Shown one piece after another: positions 44,143 through 56,728 of a DNA stretch of 64,000 nt (position 1 is its first letter; each line of letters starts with the position of its first letter). This DNA comes from Butyriboletus loyo (Eukaryota > Basidiomycota > Agaricomycetes > Boletales > Boletaceae): assembly GCA_038093515.1 (NCBI GenBank), contig JBBPSI010000013.1:186001-250000 (forward strand). The letters run 5' to 3'. The notes under the pieces are model-generated. The model was given only the letters and a program-made list of their open reading frames with translations. It searched no databases and was not told the origin of the DNA. The translations under genes were made by a program, and so were the position numbers.

Positions 44143-46675
44143 TCACTTGATAAAGAACCGAGATCCATAATTCATCAAGACTTCCGAACCCGCCTCCATG
44201 TCTCGAACTATGAAATGGGTCTAATCAAGTCTCTGAAGAACTGTGAACAACTTACTGGCGAATATACCTATCCGATGATCCCCATTAACCAGCCGAACTA
44301 AGGTGACAAATTAGTTTGTATGGAAAAGGCTATGCAGGGACGTACCTCGCGCTTGACTGTTCACCTGTGTACTCCGTTCGGCGTCAGAGTGGTTAAGAAA
44401 TCTAGAGATGTTTCCTGCATAGGTTGAATCTAAAGAAAACGTTTCGTTCAAGCCGAAGACATAACATCGGTTGCGATGTACAGCAAGATCTCTGTGCGAA
44501 GAAAAGAATCGGATTGGAACCATCGTGACAAACGAGACTTACCCCCGGCTCTCGACTGTGGGCTCGTAGATTAACTCTCCAATGTATTCTATCGATAGAC
44601 AGCATGATTTATACGGCTGCGTGGTACTAGGAATAGCGTACCTGTTATCAAGTCGTCTTCCTTTGCCGCTTCGACTAAGAAGGTTCCTAATCCCCAACTA
44701 CCCTGTTTGACCTCCAATTCCTGCTGTATATAAGCATGACCTATGCTAACTTATCAAGGTATCACAAACTTTGCGAGCTCCGCGCTGGATTTGAGAATTG
44801 CGACACGGTGTGTCATCGGCTAAAATCCTAAGAAAAACATGGCGCTGAAACCGAAATACATAAGCTTACCTCTGGAAAACGAGCACATTCGTTAGGATAC
44901 AGAAATAACTGCGCGTGTAGTGACACTCACATGCATCTGCAGTTCACGCACAGTTCTGGATCGCATTCCCGGAAGGCTTCAACACAGGGACACCGCTCTG
45001 TCACACAGTTCCACTTTGACCTAGCTTTTGAGCAACGACAGCCTTGCCATCGGCGATTGCCTATACAATGTGGGTTCGTGCCGAAGGCAGTGAAGACAGC
45101 GGCTTACATTCTGGAGGGCAGCGGCAGTTACGTTGGCAATGCGATTGATTTTTAAAACATGGACAGCCGGAATATTTGCTACAAGGGCCAGCATGATGAC
45201 AAGGGTCGTTGCTTAACATAAGGCCATAAGCGAAGGAAAGAAAAATTGCCCAGGACATACGGTGTAAAATGCGTTGGATTATGGTCTAAGATGAAGGTAA
45301 GACTGGTAAGGACCAATGCGAGATCGGTATGTACCATTGAACTTGAGTATACGCCGTTGGCTTTTGATATCTACGAGTTGAACCTCATCCGGACTACATG
45401 AGCATAGTAATTTCATGTAGTAAAACACCTGATTTCACTTCAGCTTGTGTGCAGTCCTCATTGAAAGAACAATGTCACCTCATAACAGGGTTTAAGACAT
45501 AACTCTGAAAGATCACAAGGAGTTATGTTAGGTGATATTTCAGAGATGGCTTTGAACATGTCAAGGTCAACTTCGTCCCAAGAAGGACTAGCCTAGCGTG
45601 ATACAGACATAGTATAAGTGCCCTGTAGGCAACGAAACAATGGACGAACCTCTTCTGTCTTGTCGTTGACAAAACATTGATTTCGACAAGGGCTCGTTAC
45701 CTCACCAAGGACGTGAGACACTGGAGGCTGCGACTTGAGAGGCATTGTGTTAGGCTCGACTGCACGTAACCTGTGATGGGTAAAATGCGAGCATGTACTG
45801 GTAAGCAACGCTGCACACCGTGAACACTACAGAGTGGCTCTACACAGCTTAGATTCGGACAGAAGAGTGAATTCAAGGTTTTAAGGCGATTGCGGAAGTC
45901 GAGTCCTGCTGGCCACGTTAAGGGTGGAAATATATAAGACGCCGGGATCGTATTCCCAGCCCAATGCAAGCAGTCGCTTTACATGCATTAAGCACAAAGT
46001 CAAGAAAAGGTCTGATTGACTCACCGTCTCCGAGCCATAGAGAGCACACCAGGTGTACCGGGTTGTGAGCATAATTTGAGCGGCAAGACATTACAATCTT
46101 CGATTTCATCATAGCTAAGAGCATATTGAACTTGCAGTCTATATACCACCTCGAGCACGATCACTTCCACTGCAAAGCTATTATATGTCATCATGTTGAT
46201 CACCCTATGGAATGAAATCCATATTGTCGCTATCGTCACCCTTGAACACACTGCGATGTGATGGAGAGCATGATTCGTATGGCGGATGAGGTTCCAGGGA
46301 AGAAGATATGTGAATGACGTCTAATTTCACTGATGAAATTTCGATAACCACTTCATCGGGTGAATACACTTCTTGAGAGACCAGTTGCACAACAGGTTGG
46401 GCGTCTGGCAACGAATTGGAAGCAGCTGTCGCGAAGGCCAAACCGGGCGACCGAAGGTCGGGGTGCAAACACGACCGCCAAGTAGATGGAGTAGCAAACG
46501 AGGCAAGGGTTTGGTGACAGTGGGCAACATTCCACATCGTGAATTCTGTCTGAACTTGGGAGAGAACGCGTCGAACAAGTCCGGACCTGGATTTTTCTTG
46601 TTCGGACAATGTCTGCAGGACATCGTTCTCCTCGTCTGCGGAGTCCGAGTTAGTGCCGAGAGCGACGCCCACCAT
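44143..46675 (-). CDS. E(z)/EZH2-type histone H3K27 methyltransferase (PRC2 catalytic subunit)
   Basis: Built from about 15 small minus-strand exons: 46240-46675, 46025-46169, 45819-45976, 45650-45759, 45479-45592, 45335-45428, 45261-45285, 45108-45211, 44931-45060, then 44770-44819, 44642-44723, 44543-44588, 44346-44491, 44256-44297 and 44143-44207. All phases fit; about 582 aa. [18 protein letters not shown] and a CRNQC motif give the pre-CXC zinc region. [13 protein letters not shown] matches the SANT-like segment. A Cys-rich CXC domain ([34 protein letters not shown]) precedes the SET domain: [33 protein letters not shown] and a final MNYGSRFF. It would silence genes by H3K27 methylation in the nucleus. 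The N-terminal start and the first intron (46170-46239) are the weak points. Confidence 0.8.
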
Positions 46676-46806
46676 CGCATACGCTGAAAAGAGCAGCAAA
46701 CCAATTGGTAGACTAGTAGATACCAAGTAGGTCACGTGCGACGTCCCATAGCGTACTTCCTAAAGTGACAAAGCCCAATCATCTTCATTCACCCGCTCCT
46801 AGTACC
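46676..46806. promoter_or_regulatory. Short divergent promoter between E(z)-like gene and SLU7
   Basis: Only about 130 bp separate the proposed ATGs of two oppositely oriented genes, so the region must serve both. It contains CACGTG at about 46733, an E-box-like palindrome. No TATA element is seen. Confidence 0.4.
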
Positions 46807-48750
46807 ATGGCTTCGTCTGGTGCGTTCACCTTGCTAAAATTCACGATTCCAGGAACTCAGAAATTGATGTTCCAGCTATTGGAAAGCTTTCACGCGAGGA
46901 GTTTCGTCGCCAGAAAGACCTCGATGCTGCCCGTAAGGCCGGTACCGCACCCGCCGCACTCGACGAGGAAGGAAGGCCCATCAACCCACACATTCCTCGT
47001 ACGTTCTATCCTTGTCTCATGTCCTCCTCGTCGTACTCAGACTACCGTTCTTGATTCTAGAATATATCTCTCAAGCACCATGGTATCTCGACACTGGTGC
47101 TCCGTCACTAAGCCATCAGCGTCGACATACGGAGGATCGTACCTCCAAAAAACTCGATGACTGGTATGACCGTGGCGTGCGCGCCGGTCCTGTAGCCAAA
47201 AAGTACCGCAAAGGTGCATGCGAGAATTGCGGGGCTATGACACACAAGAAGCAGGACTGTCTGGAGCGTCCTCGGAAAAAGGGCGCCAGGTTCACCAACA
47301 AAGACATTCAAGCAGACGAAATCCTACAAGAAGTCGCGACTGGCTACGACGCGAAGCGGGACCGGTGGAATGGGTATGATCCCACTGAGCATAAAAGGAT
47401 CTACGAAGAGTACGAGGCGATTGAGGCTGCTCGAAAGAAGCTCCGTGAAGAGGAGATTGATAATCAGACCACGACTGATTTGGCTGCCGTTCGGAAGGTG
47501 GCTAAAGCTGGAAAGGAGAAGAAAGCCGCAGATCCCGACTTTGGCTCTAGCGACGAGGAGGATGCAGATGATGACAAATACGCAGATGCAGCTGATGCGG
47601 TCGGTCAGAAACTCGACACAAAGACTCGCATCACCGTTCGAAATCTACGTATTCGAGAAGACACCGCCAAGTACCTCATCAACTTGGATCCTGAGAGCGC
47701 TTACTACGATCCCAAAACCCGTTCCATGCGCGATGCTCCACTAAAGAACGTTGCTGCAGAAGATGTATGTCATTTTCCCCTTTCTTCTCAGTAGTTTATG
47801 ACTCGTCGAACGTAGGCTAAATTCGCTGGGGAGAACTTCTTCCGGTACAGTGGTGAAGCACCGGAAGTTCAGAGACTCCAGCTCTTTGCGTGGCAAGCTG
47901 CGCAATGTGGTAATGATATCCACCTGAATGCAGGTCCGACTCAAGGCCAGTTCCTGCACGAAGAATATAATGACAAGAAGGAGATGCTTAAGGATGTGAC
48001 CAAGGAATCCATCCTTGCAAAATACGGAGGAGAGCGGTACCTCGAGGAGGCCCCCAAAGAAATCATGGATGGTCAAACAGAAAACTATGTCGAGTACTCT
48101 CGAACGGGTCAGGTCGTCAAAGGCAAGGAGCGTGTGAAGGCACGATCAAAATATCCGGAAGATGGTGAGTCGTACTATCTCGACTGGAGACCTTGATACC
48201 AACACTGCCCCCAGTTTACATCAACAATCATACTTCGGTGTGGGGCTCGTGGTACGATGTTTCGAGTGGCATTTGGGGTTATGCATGTTGCCATTCGAGC
48301 GTACACATGTCGTACTGCGCTGGCGAGGCTGGCAAAGAAGCTGCGCACGCATCAACAGCCCAAGCCCTTCTTGCCTCATCTTCGAATTCGACGTCCGATC
48401 CCTCTAAACAGGAAGCAGCTGCGGAGTCGAGGGGGCGTATAGAACAGAACTACTCGAAAAAGCGCGTAGGAGAAGGCGATGTCTCCCTCGACAAAGAACG
48501 TTTAGCTGAAGCGCTGAGTGAAGAAAAGAAGCGGAAGCTGCGGGGAGGCGACGATGAGGACCGATTCAGCAAGAAAAAGAAAGGATTAGAGATTAGTAGC
48601 CACGACGTCACGGAAGAGGAACTTGGTAAGTTGTCATTCGTGTGTTTATGCGACCCACTCCAACTGCGATATGTCCTTGCAGAGGCCTACCGGATGAGTC
48701 GTCGAAACGCGGAAGATCCAATGGCCAACTATGTGGACAGAGAGGATTGA
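46807..48750 (+). CDS. SLU7: Pre-mRNA-splicing factor SLU7
   Basis: Exons 46807-46819, 46861-46998, 47061-47764, 47816-48164, 48215-48625 and 48683-48750 join in phase to 560 aa. SLU7 acts in the second catalytic step of splicing, holding the 3' splice site in the spliceosome. The zinc knuckle [14 protein letters not shown] lies near residue 103, preceded by the family's [13 protein letters not shown] and DDWYDRG motifs. [15 protein letters not shown] and [13 protein letters not shown] mark the conserved core, and [13 protein letters not shown] with YCAGEAG the C-terminal block. A basic KKRK-rich stretch near the end is a likely nuclear signal. The first exon encodes only four residues, and the 41-bp first intron is among the shortest in the window. 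Identification is secure. Confidence 0.95.
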
Positions 48751-48886
48751 TATGTATTGTAATTTTTCTAGTGTACCGTCCATTGTCAGTCGTTATCGGA
48801 TCGACTATTATTTGGTGCCGCTATTCCCACTCTACCCGAAATAGGCGAACATTGAAACACCCATGTTGGCTTTCTAACCTTCGTTC

Positions 48887-49962
48887 ATGTTTTCTACGTC
48901 GGCTGCCCTGCTATTCGGGCTGGGCACTCGCATCGCCCTCGACAAGCTCTTTGGGAATGTCACAGACGACCCCAACACCCCCGACGCCATCGGGGACATA
49001 GTCCTCCTCGGCGTCGTCCAAGGTGTCGCACTATACTTCACCCTAATGGAATTCCGCGACTTCACATTCGTAGTCGCGTTTGTGATCGCAGCTCGTCTCG
49101 CAGTCGAGTTCATGGTGCTCCAAGACGTAACCAAGTGCGCAACGACGCTCTTGGGGGTCGCACTCGGCGTTCTCGTCACTGACGTCCTCTCCCAACTCAT
49201 CGAGGACGGCTACATTTACGACTTCAGCGGTCGGGGAGACACGGAGAGCGACTATGGGGAGTCGGTCGTTCATGAGACCAAGCGCCGCAAGCGTCTTGTC
49301 AAGTTTTCGTCCGCCACCACCGACTATTCTGCCGTCACACGTCCCATGAGCAAACCTATTCGCCCCCCTAAGCAAGGTTCGTCACGCAAATGGCGCACAG
49401 AATCGTCTGCGCCTCCGTCGATCACGTCTTCCGTCGAGGATCTGGTCGACCCACATCGGGTCATGGATCCTCTCGAACGGGAGGTCGCCACACTCCGTGC
49501 GCGCGCGTCGCTGGCGGACGGCGAGCGGAGGCGGTTCAAGGAGGAAAAAAAATGGGCTGTTTCTCAGGGAAATCTGGCACGTGCCGCCCAGATGAGTTGG
49601 CAGGTGAAGAAGTACACTGCGTTGACGCAGAGTTTTACGAAAGAGGCAGATGCGCGTTTGTTAGAGGGTCAGTCTCTCCCTGAGCCCAGTACCCGTTTCG
49701 TGGATTGCTCACTGGGAATACAGTCACAGCGATAAAGGCAGCCCGACAGCAAGCGCTGAGTGATCCACTCCTTCCAACTCTCCAGAAGTCCGAGCGACTT
49801 CAAGCAGAGAGACATACCAACCATACGCGGGAAGCTGGTACCGCGAGTACCTCCCGACAGTTTTTAGTTGAACGCGATACAACAGTCAATGTCGAGACAA
49901 CTCGACATCGAAGGCAAAGTTCTGCAAGCAACCTCAAGTCAGCCATGCGCGTGACGCATTGA
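48887..49962 (+). CDS. Multi-pass membrane protein with coiled cytosolic tail
   Basis: Exons 48887-49667 and 49724-49962 give 339 aa. Residues 1-110 contain about four hydrophobic segments (around ALLFGLGTRIAL, IVLLGVVQGVALYF, FVVAFVIAARLAVEF and TTLLGVALGVLVTDVL), so it is an integral membrane protein. An acidic-then-basic linker leads to a charged helical block (REVATLRARASLADGERR, KKWAVSQGNLARAAQM, QVKKYTALTQSFTKEAD), which looks like a coiled or helical-hairpin module. The end is polar. I do not recognise the family with confidence. It lies head-to-tail after SLU7 with only 136 bp between them. Function unknown. Confidence 0.75.
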
Positions 49963-50198
49963 CATTGCTTTTTTGTTATCAGCTTTAGATACTCTTGAAA
50001 ATATGTGTTTGGTATTGGCGTTTGGTCACATCGCAATTGCTCGATCTTGTAACATTAGACTCATCTACGTTCTCTCGGTGATATATCCAGTTGACAGAAA
50101 ATTGTTTGCAATTGGAAACGCCCTAAAGTTACAAGGGAGGTGCAAGAGTTGATATTATGGCAGGTATGCTTCGCATTACTCGGGTAAGCCGACAAGTA

Positions 50199-53100
50199 TT
50201 AAGGCGGGGGGGAAGAACATCGAGAGAGAGCTAAAGGTGGAGATACGATCCCAATATTGATCACCGGTACGACTTGTCGTTTGTTTTTCATGGACGTGCT
50301 GGAAGCGGATAATGACCCATTGGTCTTTCCACTCGTAGTGGGTCGGGGCTTCTTACTGGAGCTCGCTGCATCAGATGATGGCCGGGGTGCGGTCTCCTTC
50401 ATCACCATCTTCGCATGGATCTCCTCCAGCTTTGAAGCCTTGACTTTTTTGGGCCAGAACAACGTAACGAACCTGCAGGAACCTCAGATAACTGACATCG
50501 CATTGACGGCGTCCACGTACGTCCAAAGATGCCGACGCCACCTTTCTCGGTCTTCTCCAGCAGCCTGCTTAGCTTGCAGCACGAGCTCGATTCGCCGGCC
50601 GATGGCAGCGAGGGAGTCCTTCAAGATGGCAACCTTGTCATCTCGAGGCATATCCTCTCCCGATAGTTTAAGCTGTTTCTGGACAGAGGTCGACATTCGC
50701 AGTCAATTATGAGTAGTACGGAGCCCACCAATTGTTTCTTCACTGGTCGCAGCTCCTCCTTTGTCGCAAGTTCGTCCATGGACGGACTAACCAGTCTATC
50801 AGAAATCAAATAACGATTCCCAACATCAATACGCACCATTCATCGGATGACTCAGAATCCGTAAATGTAGGGGTGGGTCGCCGTTTGCGTTTCTTGGTGG
50901 AGGTATCTTCAACAGATGCGACAGCCTCGCTTTCCGCACGTCTCTTCCGACTACTTGTAGTGGACGACGACGCCACGACTGTAGGGGGAGGAGTGGCCGA
51001 AACCTTTAGTTGTCCTTTGTTCCGCAAAGAACTCTCATACGAACGCAACTTCTCGTCGTGTTCACGCAATATACTCAGGAGGAAGTCGCCTCGTCGGACG
51101 AGGTGAATTGCATTGGGAATCGGTCGCGTGGAGGAATCTTCACCTTTCTTGCCCTCCTCAAGGAAAAATTTCCCTTCTAGACCAAGCCGCGAGTCCTTGG
51201 CCATGGCCTCCCAGTTGCCAAAGCCGTAGATAAAGGCGCCAACGAGTAACATAGAATCCTCCTGAGGACCCCAGCGACCAGACCAGTTGAGAGTTGGTCT
51301 GATATTTTCGATGGGAATGGACCAGTTGTAGAGCTCCTCTGGTGTCATGTCGCCGAGAATGTTATTCAGAATACGGAGGTCACGATGTCGTGAAATGACA
51401 GTTTCGGCATTGATATTGCTAACCTTGCGATACGTGACAAGAACCGCTTTGCTTTTCTGGGCGTTCGACAATGTCTCTCCAGCAGCCATGCGGTCCCGTT
51501 TTTGTTGATTGTTCTCCTCGACGGCTTGGTGGCAACGCTCGATGATCTCATCCGCAACATCAATGATCATGGCCTTGTGCTTGTCGACAAGCTTAGCTTC
51601 GTTGACCTTCGGAATCCTCAATACTTGAATCGGGAGGAAAACTGGGAACGCACGATGATATCATATCGTTGACGGATGTCACCCCATCGTTGAAGGCTGC
51701 GGATTAGCACACGGACGTCACGCTCCTTTAGCTCCATCGCTTTCTGGCTTGCGGTCTTGCGCTGAGGTCCAGGAGCCTTGGGTTTCTTCGGAGCCTGGGA
51801 AGTAGTGGGCTGGTCAACGTCCATACCCTCGTATGAGACAGGAGCATGTGAACGTTTGCGATCTCGTAGCTCCTGGGCAACCAAATCTTCCGCTTTTCGA
51901 TCATCCTCTTCTCGGTCGAACTTTTGCCGTTCCTCCAGGGGAATAATATCCTCCCAGCTCATGTCATTTTTGACGTCGCTCACAGCGGCAAACTGAGCAA
52001 GGAAACCTTCACCACCGAGCGAAGCTCCGCCGTCGCCGCCAGTAGATATGGTTTCATGGTCCTCCGCCCTGTTAAGGATATCGTCGAGGTCCATTTCGTC
52101 CAGCTTCTGATTCTGTTGCGAGTCGTCCTTGTCAAACCTGTGACGCTGAGTGCGAATCATTGAGACACAGCATTTTGTTACTTACATTTTCTGGGCGCCA
52201 TATTTAAGAACGGCAGTTAGTTCATCTTTGCTCAAGTTGTCCGGTTTGACGGAATCTTTGATTTTCTCGCCTTTGGAGCTGAGATGAGCCTGAGAAGTGT
52301 CCATCTGATTTATGACTGACGAAGCGTCATTCATTATGAGAGCGGAGATGAAAGGCTGAAGACCTACTGGCATACTCCAAAACCATTTTTTTCTTCGCTC
52401 GCTCCAAAACATCCTCTTCCATCGTGTCCTTACTCACAAAGCGGTAGACACTGACATGCGACTTTTGCCCTATCCTGTGGGCACGTGCCATGGCTTGCAG
52501 ATCGTTCTGTGGGTTCCAATCACTCTGCAAGGAGGTCAGGAAACACTGGTGGCAAGAGTCTAGGTCGCTTACATCAAATATGATGACGGTGTTGGCAGTC
52601 TCCAAGTTAATGCCGAGACCACCAGCACGTGTGGAGAGCAAGAAGGCGAAGTCCGGTGACCCCGGGGCATTAAAGTGTGCGATCGACCTCTTCCGTGCGT
52701 CCGACGCAACCATGCCGTCAAGACGTTGATGTTGGTATCCACGCAGGCTCATGTAGTCGCTGAGAATGTCAAGCATGCGGACCATCTGACTGAAAATGAG
52801 GACACGGTGACCATCTTGCCTCAGCCGCGCGAGCAACTTGTCCAATAACACCATTTTGCCGCTATTCATAACGAGACCCTTGAGGGTCTCCTCGGGATTA
52901 TCGGTGCGATTCTCTGCACCGTCAAATAGGTAGGGGTGATTTGCGGCCTTCTTAAGTTCCATAGCGATATTGAGCAAGCTTATGTTGTTGTTCCCGTTGG
53001 CGCTCTTGACCAAACCTTGAAAGTTCTGTCTCGTCTAGGTCACCAATATGTGCTCTCGAGAAGTAAAAGGGGACTGACCTTTGTGAGGATGTTCTTGTAG

Positions 53101-55449
53101 AAGTGGGTCTGGAGAGCACTCATTTCTACCCGTAGGATACGCTCGCTCTTTGTGGGTAGAGAGGTAAGCACATCCCGCTTCAAACGCCGCAGCATCAACG
53201 ATTCTAATTGAGTGTGAAGTTCCTTAATTTTAGCTTCGTGATCAGCATCATTGAGGTCAAATTCATTGCTGAGGGCGACTGTGGGCAAGTCAACATATGG
53301 TATTGTAGTAATTCGGCAAACGGACGCACACTTCTCCGGCATTAAGAAGTGCATCAAGGATAAAAGCTCTGCGATCGAGGGGAACCTAAGTAACGCGATT
53401 GAAGACCCCTCCAGTGGGAAACCGTACCTTTCACATTATTCTGCAAAGGGGTACCTGTGATGAGAAGCTTCGATGCAGCAGAAAACGATCGGAGTGCCTC
53501 ATACAGCTGACTCTCAGAATTCTTCAGGCGATGTGCCTATTTGGGAGTGATCATCAGCGTAAAGTAGCTCACACTACTTGTGAACAGACCTCATCTACAG
53601 CCAGCACCTGCCACTTAATGTCCGCCAACTCTTTTGCATCTCTGAGGGTCAGTTCATAGGTAGTGAGAAGAACGTTCATCTTTAGTCGCTTGTTCGACTG
53701 GCCGAACTCGTAAGTGCGAATGACCTCACGGGCAGCTGCTGTTCCGATGTAGGTGATGACGTTCAGGTCGGGTGCCCAAGTAGCAAATTGGAATTGCCAT
53801 GCGGTAATAGTCGATAGAGGAACGATGACAAGAAATGGCCCATACTGATGCATCTCGTGGGAAAGATAGGAGATGAATGAGACGGTTTGGACAGTCTGAA
53901 CAAAACTATCAGTACGATAAAAGAGAAAGGAGGTTATGCAGCACCTTCCCAAGACCCATTTCGTCGGCCAAAATACCATTCTCGCCTTTACTCCAAAGAT
54001 ATGCCAGCCAATTCAGACCAGTTAGCTGGAAATCTTTGAGTGAACCTCCTGTGGCCGATATGTACTCCGGATCTTTTACTATCTTCTGGAATGCCGGTCG
54101 TTGATGCCGGGCGTACTGAACACTCTTATAGGGAAACTTGGCTTCCGCTTCGCGGGCCCGGTAGGCCTCAATATGAGATTTGGCTATCGGGCGGATTTCG
54201 CTCTCGTCCTCCCACGTACAATGCTCATAGTTAAGGCCAGTCCACTTGCAGAAATAATCCGTGCCGTTGGGTACTTCTGCACTGTCACGATGTGAGACTA
54301 TGCGCTCGACAGTCTTGTAGGTCTCCAGTTCCTCCTTTTCGCGCTCCTTGTCCAGAAGAAGGGCCTCAGCATCTTCTGTGGTGAGACCCGGCGTGTTGAG
54401 CTTGGCTTGATACGACTTGTAGGCTTTGATGTAGTTGTCCACCCGTTTCAGACCCTTGAAACGCTTCAAAAACTCGTACGTTTCATCCGTGTTATGGAGG
54501 TGGGAGAAATTCTTCCACTTGATATGGAAACGCTACAAGCTCTTTTGAGTGTAACGTACATGGGAATATGGTTTGGAACATACCACGTTGCTGTACCACA
54601 AATCATCTGGATCATCTTCATGGGCTTCGTCTCTGCAATGACTCAGGACGGCCTCGATCTCATCGTCTTCTTTAGTGACCGATGGGTCGACATAATATGC
54701 CTCAACAGCCTCCTCCTCCGAGAGCATCGCAAGGTCTTGATTATCTTCGTAATAATTCGGAATCTTGTTTCCCCGACTCGAGACACGTATCTCGTCCCCA
54801 GACACGCGAGGCCTCTTCTTTTTCTTCGATCGGGCACCATAATCTGAGCCTGAATCTGATGAAGCATGGCGTATGGCTGCTTGGAATGATCGTCAGTGAG
54901 TACTAGAAATATGCATGACGATACGCCTACCTTTTGGCCGGGGAGCAGACGAGACCGGAGGGCCCTTCTTCTTCTTCTTTCTAGAGGCTTTCTTCTTGCC
55001 ATACTCGTCATCTGCATAGGAAGCATCGTCCTCGTCATCCTCGTCTTCGGCGCGGTCTTCGTAACCCTGGAAGACGATATGCGGTCAAGACCGATAAGGA
55101 TGTATAATCTGAAAGGACGGCTTACCGAATCCTCCGCATCCTTGGAAAGAGTATCAAGAATTAGGACGGAATGGGATGAGAGAAGAAGACTTACATAGTG
55201 CTTATGGGAGTAAGTTGATGGACCTGCGACTGGGTTCTCTAAGATTGCAGAGGTGGTATCGTCGACATACTCCGCGTCACCCTCTGCATCTGCATCTGGG
55301 TCGGCGTCGGCGTCGGCGTCGGCATCAAGATCTGGGTCGGGAGGGGGGATGGAGGAGGGCTGTTCGACGGGATGGTCGGAGTCGGAGTCGACCTGCATGC
55401 TGTTGTCGCTGTCATAATTGAGGTTGAGTGCGTCGGGGTTGAGCGCCAT
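50199..55449 (-). CDS. CHD1: CHD1-type chromatin remodelling ATPase
   Basis: A minus-strand gene of roughly 15 exons. The start [10 protein letters not shown] at 55449 opens exon 1 (55195-55449). A 15-nt exon (DAEDS) follows near 55133. Two chromodomains are in exon 53945-54532 ([11 protein letters not shown] and [16 protein letters not shown]), which ends with LADEMGLGK of the ATPase. DEAH is split by the intron near 53587. The helicase C lobe lies at about 52400-53000 ([34 protein letters not shown]). The SANT-SLIDE region is near 51620-51750 ([13 protein letters not shown]) and continues upstream of the linker at 51250-51600. The C-terminal helical domain ([10 protein letters not shown]...RRHLWTF) is at 50480-50770. 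CHD1 binds H3K4me3 through its chromodomains in animals and spaces nucleosomes over transcribed genes. The acidic N-terminus carries an Asp-Ala repeat. Secure. Confidence 0.93.
55300..55323 (-). repeat. Hexamer microsatellite (GACGCC type)
   Basis: Four consecutive TCGGCG units on the plus strand encode the Asp-Ala run near the CHD1 N-terminus; a probable length-variable site. Confidence 0.7.
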
Positions 55450-56728
55450 ATGGTGGACGGGGTGGGTGGTGGTGGTTGAGGGGAGAGAGGAGGGGAGGGA
55501 AGAGGTCGTCAAGGATGCTGTTGAGGAAAATGTTCACACGCGTGGCCATCGCTACGGACAACGCCGGGCAAGGCCCCATCGTCACCGCTCGTGACGAACT
55601 CCGGTTCTGCCGTGCCATATTCTTTGGACACGAAACTCGCGAATTTGTCCATTATTGCCATTATTATTTCGGGTTCTGTATATGGATAAACCTGAAATTG
55701 GCCACGCTGATCTGTTTTGGCTATGAATTTCCCGCCATTGTTCGACATGGTCGCCATCGATGGGTAGCCTGTAGGCGCGATGAAAAATGACATTCGGCAG
55801 TACGGTACAGCTCACAGCGACAGTGCAGTGGCAGAGGGGAACTGATAGGCTGGCCGCCATGCAGCATTGGCCCTTGGGCCCACAACCGCCGTGGTCGCCG
55901 CCGCGTTTGATGAAGTGTCTCACCTGTGTCACGTCTTGATCGCTCCCACCGCAGCGTGTGCGGCCCAGTTTATGCCCCTCTGTCGGCATGCTCTGCCTCA
56001 CGGCCCATGTGTCCATCAAGGGCCGTTATCGAGTGGGACTCGCTGTCACGCACGCGAACGTTCCCCATCTTTTGGTCCGGACGGCGTCCGCCGCAGTGTT
56101 GCCCACTTGGTGACGTAATCAGATCCCTTCCACGTGTCTGCCTGCTCACTGCCCGTGACGACGAGCACGCCAATCACCGTTTTGCAGCCCTCTCCTTGTA
56201 CCATGCCCTCATCCCACCCACCACTTTCCTTCACCCCTACCCGCCCCTCTCCACTGCCTCTTAACTGCCTCCACACCCATCACCGCCAAACACACCCATT
56301 TGGTTTCATAATGCCCATATCCCCCACTCACGTAGTTGAGGGGTCCTAACTGCCCCACTTTGCGCCGGGTACGTTAACTGGCAGATGTCCCTCTTCATGT
56401 GTAGCATCCGACGATGAGATTGCTGTGTTTCAATATGCAACCCATCGTCACACTCGGTGACCCCTATTTTTACATTTGGTGTTGTGAGGATGAAAACGAA
56501 ACCTACAAACAAAGAATTGCAGTACCGTCTCTTTCGTGCTTGACCAAGTGACTGACAGTGTATTGCTCACCATGACAGTACGACGGCTGACCAGTCAGCC
56601 TCATTGCCAGCCGCTCTGTCGTTAAAAACTCTCGCATCGGGACGCGAGTCCTTTACTCGATCCTCGCCTCGACATCCATCCATCCTCTGTACTACTTTTT
56701 CCTGCCTTGCCTTTACGCTCTTTACATC
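55450..56728. other. Intergenic between CHD1 and the secreted-protein gene
   Basis: 1.3 kb of divergent promoter DNA. A 94-codon minus-strand frame at 55509-55793 has a protein-like composition, with a smooth hydrophilic sequence around GKFIAKTDQRGQFQVYPYTE. It lies in the CHD1 5' region, could be an upstream ORF or a small gene, and is not supported further. CCCCTCTCC and CCAC-rich tracts lie near 56200-56260. Confidence 0.4.

Noticed and set aside
46205..46735. 176-codon minus-strand frame as an independent small membrane protein
   Set aside because: It begins with GTG, not ATG. Its bulk splices in phase into the E(z)-like gene, so I treat it as that gene's first exon.
55509..55793. 94-codon minus-strand frame upstream of CHD1
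   Set aside because: The composition is protein-like, but there is no domain, no splice context and it sits in the CHD1 5' region. Noted as a possible upstream ORF only.
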